From: Siphlonurus alternatus
Lineage: Eukaryota > Arthropoda > Insecta > Ephemeroptera > Siphlonuridae
NCBI GenBank assembly: GCA_949825025.1
Contig: OX463784.1
Coordinates: 16,039,283 to 16,103,282, forward strand
Length of the DNA stretch: 64,000 nt
Direction: 5' to 3'
Below, one piece after another: positions 57,549-64,000 of the stretch (its first letter is position 1; each line of letters starts with the position of its first letter). The notes under the pieces are model-generated. The model did not search any database and was not told the DNA's origin. It was given only the letters and a program-made list of their open reading frames with translations. The position numbers and the translations under genes are program-made.

Positions 57549-60500
57549 CTGCGGGAAATTGATGATGTTATAAAAACAAAAAAAAATATTGCGCAGCTGC
57601 TACATAATACAGTGTAATTCTTTTAAAAAATTACCTGTCCTTTCATTTAAATTCTCATAGTAAAATTAATTTTGTTCATTTATAACCAAATATTAAATTA
57701 ATTTGTAAATAAAGTTGAGAGTATTTTTATTTAAAATAATACTTTAACAAATATAAAAATAAACCTTGTCTTTTTATTCTATAAATAAATCCATTCCAAG
57801 CATATTATACTAAAGAATGGAAACTTTCTTGCTTCTCTAGTTGGACTCACCGTGACTTTATTGATGATACCCATTTTATCTGAGAGGATGCCTTTGTCAA
57901 TGATTCGCACCATCAGTTTTGGGGCCACCCAGTCTCCCTCATGTTGGGGGGTATCTGCTCTAGTCGCACTGCAAGGGGTTGCAGGACTATAGGGGCTGAC
58001 AGAAGACGCTGAATTTGGAGTTTGAGGACTGGGAAGGAGGTCCCTGAGAGGAGCATGACCTTTGGCAGGCGAGGGTGGGGACATGACGGGATCTGGACTG
58101 AACACGGCAGAGGTCAAAGAGCGAAGGTCTCTATCAGAGGTCATCGTCATCGGTACGTTGTTAATGTCAGGACTCATGCAAGAGTCATAGTTAGAGGGAC
58201 TCGGAGTATCTGGAACATATCAAGAATTAATGTTTTAGAGAAATTATATAATGGACAATTACTTTGAATTTGTTTTATTTGAATAAATTATGAATTATCA
58301 CATTTATAAATAAATTGTTTATTGAACACAAAAACAGTGTACAGAATAGATTATAAAATATTATATAATAATAACCTAAAAAAAAAAATATATATATTGA
58401 TTATATTATACATACATATTATTATACAAACCAAAATGAAATATAATTTGCCCACAATACAAACAAAATTAAACCTATATTGTACAGTATCAATATATTA
58501 TATATATAAACAAAATAAGAACACAATACATAATTATAATAATTATTATGTATTATCACATTTATTTAAAAAAAAAAAAAACATTTTAAAATCCTTAAAA
58601 TCATGCTGTAAAACTGTAACATCAAAGTTATTTCATACCTTTACCAATTTTGCAGCACAAAAGTTAAAAAAATTGAAAACAAAATAATAAATAAATAAAT
58701 AAATTAATTAATAAAAAATGACAATACATATTATAACTTGAGGTCCTCTATCTAAATATTCAGTAAAAAACTTTGAGTATACATGTGAAATAAATAAAAT
58801 TATATAATTTAAAGTAAAATAATTAGTACTAACTGTATCATAAATTAAAATTGCAAAGTAATAATACTCAATAAATATAATTACTCACTCTTATTACTTG
58901 GAGTATGTGTAGATGAAGTATATGAGCCGGGTTTGACATTTTTGAAAGGCATGTAAGGATGGTTGGTAGCACTGTACACAGGAGTGTCAGCCCAAGATGA
59001 CGAAGGACGAAGGTCACTGACAAAACTGTAGCTACTCTCAGCCACAGACGAAGAACCAGAGTTGTTGACGGCCAGTGTAGAAGTACGAGAAGTACCAAAG
59101 TTGTTTGCAGAACCATACATGCTCTCACCACCAGATGAGCTGGTTGGGTTGAAGCAGGGAGAGCTTGGAGTACCTGGAGTACCTGGAATGTAATTAATAT
59201 TTGTTAATAAAAAAGTCACACCTAAAATTTACTTTTCTATGTCTATTCTGTATAATTTAAAATTTCAGTAGTAATATAGTTGAAGACAGTACTCTTATGG
59301 TTGTGTATCAGTCTTATGGCTGGTTTAAAGGAACTAACTTATAATTTTCATCAAAAATACACTACCAAATAAAGTCATCAATGAAAGTTACAATTATGGC
59401 AACCACTTCTCTTATGGTTGTCTCTATTCATAAATTCTCATATAATGTTATGAAATGCACTTACAGTTCTTCATGCAGTTATAAATTAACAGACCATATA
59501 AGTTTGTGTTCTTATTTGAGGGCATTTTTTTGCAGTCATACTTCGTAGGGTATATCTTACTTGGGTTATAGTTGGGAGAAATGCTGCTATCAATGGACAT
59601 TGATTTTGAGCTATAGCTGGCGGCGTCAGGATCCCATACATCTGTGTTGCGCTGAGGAGTGCTGCTGCCGTAGCGTGGAGTACGACTGCCAGCTGCAACA
59701 CAAGCAGAAAATATCAACCAAGGTAGAGTCGTCACCTCAGAAAATTTCCCTTTGCAGTCTTTTAAAGTCCATGTCCTGCAAGAATAACACATGGCACGGT
59801 GATTAATAAGGCTGAAAGTAGGAAATTTTTCAGGTACTGACCAGTATACAGAACTAAAACATTTAGAAACATAATGTTAATTGCCAGCCCAGGAAGGCAA
59901 ATAAATTTGAAATTTATTTCGAGAAAAAAATGTAGAGCAAGTACTGATCAAGCAGATTTATAATCACCCCAAAATTTTAATTACAAAATTATATCCCAAT
60001 TTCACTTCTGCCTTCCTTCTTAAACTTCTAAGATACAACTTACAAGCCTAGCACCGATGACAAATGCCTCATATATGTAAAGTTTTAAAGTTTTATAGCT
60101 TCTTTTAACACTAAAATCCTTTTTTTCAAGAGAATATAATAATTATAATGTAAACAACAAGCAATAAAACTCTCATGAATACTCACTATCATGCAAAGGC
60201 GTACGAGAACCGATGAGTGGCGTCTTTGAACCATCCTTATTGTACATTGGTGTTGCTCCGCCCGAGGAGGTTGAGCAGTAGAAAGGAGAGTATTGTCTGA
60301 AGTTACAGAATGTTCCCGCCTCTCCACCAATCACACCAATACGCCCACGATCCACGGAAATAGTTGAGTTGCTTGTATGTAACTCCACCATAACTGTAGA
60401 CTGTGTGGCATCCTTCACGATACCAATGTAGCCTGCACAACACGGGAAGTTGTAATATAAAATAAGGTTTACTAATTAATTATTATATTATTAATCTTTT

Positions 60501-60809
60501 TTACACTATAAATTATCAGTACAGTACTTAATTCAAATTCAAAATTTTACTAATGTACATATATATAATAATATATATCAAGCAAAGCCGCAACATAAAA
60601 GTTTATTAAATTAAATTTAATTATTTTATTTGCATTAACCTTTACTTTCACAGTCTTATAGTTAATTCTTTCTAACTACAGATATTAAAATGTTTCACAT
60701 TTTCTAGTTTGAAACAACTTTATTTCTGTACCTGATTTGCCTCTCAAATATTTATTGCATTCAAATATTTATAAAAGAGTATGACAAATTAACCCCCCCC
60801 CCTTCAAAA

Positions 60810-60847
<38 letters not shown>

Positions 60848-63800
60848 GGGCTTACGGGCTTGCTTACGGGCGGCAAGCCCGTAAGCGTTCTTCTCAAGAA
60901 TATGTGCCAGCTTGGAGGAAGAGGATCGAGGAGAAGATCAACAGAGCTCGGAGGGATATAAGCCATCTGGCGGCGTTCTTTGCTGACCAGGATGGATGCA
61001 GTAAAAAGGTTTTAGCAGGCATTCGTCTCATTGCAAGAAGTATCAAGGTGAGAAGGACGGACAGGGACTTCGAGAAGAAGCTCCGAGAGAAGGAAGAGCA
61101 ACTAAGACAGCGAATTGCAGCGCTTGGTGCCCGTATCAGGAGATATAATGAGGCAGCTAAGCGGAGGCAGCAAGAAAGCCTTTTTGCTGCTGATCAGAAG
61201 TTGTTCTATCGGAAATTGGAGGAAGAGGGCAAAGAGGAGCAACCTCAGCGGCCACCCAAAGCAGAAACAATGGCAGAGTTTTGGTCGTCCATTTGGTCGG
61301 AGCCAAAGCAACACTCTGAAGATGCTTACTGGTTGCGAGAGGAAGAGGAGGAGTGCAGAGACATTCCGGCAATGCCAGCAGTTAGTATTACACTGGCTGA
61401 TGTACAGGCTGCAATTAGGAAAACGCAGAACTGGAAGGCATTCACAACTTCTGGTGGAAGTATTTTAAAACTACTCACCAGGCTCTTGCTACTCACTTTC
61501 ATGAGGCCTTGGAAGATCCGTCCATTGTGCCAAGATTTTGTACGCTTGGAATTACGTACATGAAGCCGAAGTCAGGTGATTCATTGAATCCCAAGAACTA
61601 TAGGCCAATCACATGTCTTCCCACTCTGTACAAGATCTTCACATCCATTCTGTCGATAAAGATTTATGACCATCTTGTCGCGAATGGACTTCTTGCTGAG
61701 GAGCAGAATGGCTGTCGGAAGGGCACGAGGGGATGTCGGGAGTTATTGGTAGTTGACGCTGTTGTGTCTCAGCAGGCTCGTAGAAAACACCGTAATATTT
61801 CAGTAGGTTGGGTTGACTACAAGAAAGCCTTTGATTCAGTCCCCCATTCCTGGCTCCTCTCTGTACTTCACATTTACAAAATTCATCCTTGCATTGTTCA
61901 GATTCTCACTTCTTGCATGGGCATGTGGAGGACTTGTCTTCATGTAAACCAAGGGGGGGTCAGCTACAAGACCGGAGAGATGCGAATCTCGAGAGGTATT
62001 TTTCAGGGAGATAGTCTCAGCCCATTATGGTTCTGTCTTGCATTGAACCCGCTGAGCAGGATGCTCCGAACCTCTGGGTATGGTTACGTTCTACAGAGGA
62101 ATCCAGAAGTTCGCATTTCTCACCAGTTTTACATGGATGACCTCAAGTTATATGCTTCTGGTGAAGACCAGTTGCACAGCATGTTTGAACTTGTCAAAAG
62201 TTTTAGTGATGCAATTTGCATGGAGTTTGGTCTTGACAAGTGTGCTGTTGTGCATGTGAGAAAAGGGGAGATTCAAGATCCACAAGAAGGCTTGCGGCTC
62301 ATGGGAGGCACCGTTATTCAAGACTTGGGTGTCGAGGAAAACTACAAGTACCTCGGTCTGCAGCAGCTAATTGGCATTAAAGATGTAGATGCCAGAAAAC
62401 AAGTCGAGAAAAAAGTGCTGTCTCGAGTCGACAAGATTTGCAAGTCTTTTGTCAGTGCGAGGAACAAGATTACTGCGATTAATACGTGGGCTATCCCTGT
62501 GGCTGGATATACGTTTGGTGTCGTCAGGTGGTCGGAGACGTCACTGCAAGCTTTTGATAGAAAAGTGAGAACCACCCTCACGAAGCACAGGATACATCAC
62601 CCGAGGAGCTCAGTCGAGAGACTGTACCTTTCACGTCATGTAGGTGGAAGAGGTGTGCTCAGCATGGAGATGATGTGTCGTCAGCAGGAGTTGAAACTTC
62701 GGCAGTACTTTGTGTCACGTGGTGATGGGTTGCATGCAGCTATTTGCAACCAGGACCGTGGCTACACTCCGCTACATTTGAGTGAGCAAGAGTTTCAGCC
62801 TGCCATTAGAACCCAGGCTGACAGAGTCTTGGAGTGGTCAACAAAAGCATTGCATGGTCGGTTTGCTGCAGCGTTATCTTCGGATCAGGTGGACACCAAG
62901 AGTTCCACTGAGTGGCTGCGGACAAGTGGGTTGTTTGCGGAGACAGAGGGCTTTGTCTGTGCCATACAGGATCAGGTCATCAGGACTAGGGCGTATGAGC
63001 GACACATCCTCAAAGTCAACATCAGTGACCGGTGTCGTCTTTGCAAGCAGGCTAACGAGTCCATTCAGCATGTCACTGGGGGCTGTCCAGTGCTTGCTCC
63101 AAAAGAGTACTTAGAGCGCCACAATTCTGTTGCCAAAGTTGTACATCAAGCTTTGGCCAAGAAAGTTGGTCTCATTGAGACAGAGGTTCCGTACTATAAG
63201 TGCAAGCCGGAACAAGTTCTCCGTAATCAGGATGCAAAAATCCTGTGGGATTCTGCCATCACCACAGATAGAGCTGTTGAAGCAAACAGACCTGATCTTG
63301 TTCTCTTCGACAAGAAAGCTCGAACAGCGGTGATTGTCGACATTGCTGTCCCGCTGGACGAGAATCTTGTGACCACAGTTGCGGAGAAAAAGCGCAAGTA
63401 CCAGCCACTTGCTGTCGAGCTCAAAGACATGTACCAGCTCCGTAGTGTTGATGTGGTTCCAGTTGTGATCTCTAGTAACGGTCTTGTGACCAAAGACTGG
63501 TCATTTGCCAGAGAGAAGTTGGCTCTCAAAGAATACCACATGCGTGTCATGCAGAAGGCTGCTATTCTTGGCACGGCTAACATTGTGCGCAAGGTTTTGA
63601 GCTTGTAGCACCCCCGCATGTGTACCCGCATTCCCCTCTCAATGTTTGGTACGGGCGCTTGCACCTTGGCTTGATTGAGCCCGGTGTTAGTGCTTATGAA
63701 GAAGAAAGCAAGAAAAAGACATAATAATAGTAATAATAATAATAATAATGAAATAAAATCCCACAAAATTTCTAAACTTTTTTTTTTTTTTTTGTTTTTA

Positions 63801-64000
63801 AAAATATTAAAAAAAGTTAAGGTAGCAAAGAAACTTGTTTGATTTGCTGCTGTCTGAAAAAAAATTTAGGGTTGATTTTTCACACATTACCTTTGTATGG
63901 TCCTTTATTGATCTTGACTGACTTGCCAATGATTTCTTTATCTCTCTTCGCTTCTCCGAAGTGGGGCTTGCTGGTACGAGAACTGTTTCCGAGGGGTATT
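57312..64000 (-). CDS. Spt5: Transcription elongation factor Spt5, C-terminal part
   Basis: Large subunit of DSIF (with Spt4), which clamps on RNA polymerase II, supports promoter-proximal pausing and, after P-TEFb phosphorylation, elongation. Exons: 64000-63891, 60432-60187, 59692-59561, 59182-58889, 58209-57851, 57548-57312, with consistent phases. Order: lead-in and KOW domain ([20 protein letters not shown], then [28 protein letters not shown]), the CTR with a few GSRTPxYGS/GSRTPL motifs, a Ser/Thr/Pro-rich tail (NYNPSTPGTP), and the terminal KOW ([32 protein letters not shown]). The NGN domain and earlier KOWs lie beyond the right edge. The CTR has fewer GSRTP repeats than human SPT5 as I recall it. 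A LINE sits in the intron 60433-63890. Confidence 0.96.
57851..58209 (-). CDS. Spt5: Spt5 exon: Ser/Pro tail and start of last KOW
   Basis: 359 nt, phase 1 in and 0 out. Ser/Pro-rich ([20 protein letters not shown]), then [31 protein letters not shown], matching SDWVTTDIQVKVRD of human SPT5. Donor gtgagt. Confidence 0.94.
58210..58888 (-). other. Spt5 intron, AT-rich
   Basis: 679 bp with no recognisable element. The 121-codon ORF on the plus strand is Lys/Asn/Tyr/Ile-rich and reflects base composition. Confidence 0.75.
58889..59182 (-). CDS. Spt5: Spt5 exon: Ser/Thr-rich C-terminal region
   Basis: 294 nt, phase 1 to 1, [20 protein letters not shown] ... [13 protein letters not shown] tandem GGTACTCCA at the acceptor gives two possible AG sites nine nt apart. 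Confidence 0.88.
59561..59692 (-). CDS. Spt5: Spt5 exon: CTR repeat
   Basis: 132 nt, phase 1 to 1: [20 protein letters not shown] ... [12 protein letters not shown] matches the AWDP that follows the CTR in human SPT5. Confidence 0.93.
59724..59840. repeat. Short foldback element in a Spt5 intron
   Basis: CAGAAAATTTCCCTTTGCAG and GCTGAAAGTAGGAAATTTTT-like inverted arms of the GTACACTCGTCG family; outer ends decayed. Confidence 0.6.
60187..60432 (-). CDS. Spt5: Spt5 exon: KOW domain and CTR start
   Basis: 246 nt, phase 1 to 1. [20 protein letters not shown] and [13 protein letters not shown] are diagnostic of the Spt5 KOW before the CTR; then [24 protein letters not shown]. Confidence 0.97.
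60808..60845. repeat. (TAA)n target tract, 5' side
   Basis: About 12 ATA/TAA units immediately before the LINE; a matching (TAA)n follows its 3' end at 63722-63749. Confidence 0.95.
60871..61446 (+). pseudogene. LINE ORF, N-terminal segment
   Basis: Open before the GTG at 60904, so the true start is lost. The product is charged and coiled-coil-like ([20 protein letters not shown]), then [11 protein letters not shown] and [18 protein letters not shown]. The expected PGPDG that follows NWKA in this family is missing and the frame changes there, consistent with a deletion of about 16 nt. Confidence 0.85.
61447..63608 (+). CDS. LINE ORF, reverse transcriptase and endonuclease segment
   Basis: The open frame joins from about 61443 ([10 protein letters not shown]). 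Counting from the Met at 61509: RT motif [13 protein letters not shown] (about 102-113), motif [13 protein letters not shown] (161-172), motif C FYMDD (207-211), a thumb-like region, a C-x2-C-x7-H-x4-C knuckle (DRCRLC...HVTGGC, about 508-526), and a restriction-like endonuclease with RPD at 594-596 and VIVDIAVP (Asp about 611). Catalytic residues appear intact, but the protein lacks its N terminus through the frameshift, so this copy is probably non-autonomous. Confidence 0.9.
63722..63749. repeat. (TAA)n tract, 3' side of the LINE
   Basis: TAA units with one AGT interruption; either target sequence or added during integration. Confidence 0.9.
63891..64000 (-). CDS. Spt5: Spt5 exon running off the right edge
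   Basis: Donor gtaatg at 63890. [36 protein letters not shown] leads into the KOW of the next exon; the Gly codon g|gc is split. The exon start is outside the window. Confidence 0.93.

Larger units (their letters stand above)
60846..63721 (+). mobile_element. Dong/R4-like LINE (restriction-like endonuclease type), 5'-truncated
   Basis: Non-LTR retrotransposon inserted antisense in a Spt5 intron between (TAA)n tracts, the reported target preference of Dong elements. One original ORF is now in two frames: 60871-about 61445 and about 61445-63608. The order is N-terminal coiled region, reverse transcriptase, CCHC knuckle, PD-(D/E)xK endonuclease. The 3' UTR is short (63609-63721). GC content is much higher than that of host DNA, suggesting a recent arrival. 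The 14-bp inverted repeat at 60850-60886 marks the 5' boundary. Confidence 0.9.

Noticed and set aside
58322..58687. 121-codon plus-strand ORF
   Set aside because: Lys/Asn/Ile/Tyr composition of an AT-rich intron, no motif.

Overview
The window is animal nuclear DNA, most likely from an arthropod and plausibly an insect. It is strongly AT-rich, with long introns, GT-AG splice sites, many long microsatellites and dense MITE-type, LINE and SINE debris. The three recognisable genes are conserved animal genes, and their insect-like character is inferred from protein resemblance only. There is no bacterial, plasmid or phage content. All host genes lie on the minus strand, so they read from high to low coordinates. 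Coding was recovered by joining short exons whose splice phases agree; most host exons are shorter than a simple ORF scan would report.

Layout: (1) 71-10,678, and probably up to 42,895, is the 5' half of a novel-type protein kinase C (delta/theta class): a pseudosubstrate, C1A split over three exons including a 32-nt microexon, and the start of C1B; the C1B remainder and the kinase domain lie off the left edge. (2) 9,619-24,766 holds two near-identical blocks of about 7.5 kb separated by exactly 200 N. One PKC exon is present in both, frameshifted in the second. This looks like an unmerged contig overlap (false duplication), though a real tandem duplication is not excluded. (3) 24.8-42.6 kb is intron-like sequence with foldback (MITE-type) elements, three LINE fragments, a SINE with a 5S-rRNA-like segment, and long (AT)n and (GAATA)n arrays. 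(4) 42.7-43.4 kb is a probable first exon and promoter with polyglutamine coding. (5) 47,646-54,593 is a complete 13-exon RanBP3 gene (563 codons predicted) with one GC-AG intron. (6) 56,210-56,889 is a candidate microprotein gene of 46 residues. (7) 57,312-64,000 is the C-terminal third of Spt5: a KOW domain, the TP-rich C-terminal region and the last KOW domain. One of its introns carries a 2.9-kb, 5'-truncated, frameshifted Dong/R4-like LINE inserted in a (TAA)n tract.

The genes are functionally unrelated: PKC acts in diacylglycerol signalling, RanBP3 in CRM1-dependent nuclear export, and Spt5 in RNA polymerase II elongation. RanBP3, the microprotein candidate and Spt5 are packed within about 16 kb, whereas the PKC gene is spread over tens of kilobases. 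The distinctive content is a rich population of foldback elements in several families, some nested, some in tandem, some TTAA-flanked, and some carrying CRE and CCAAT motifs.
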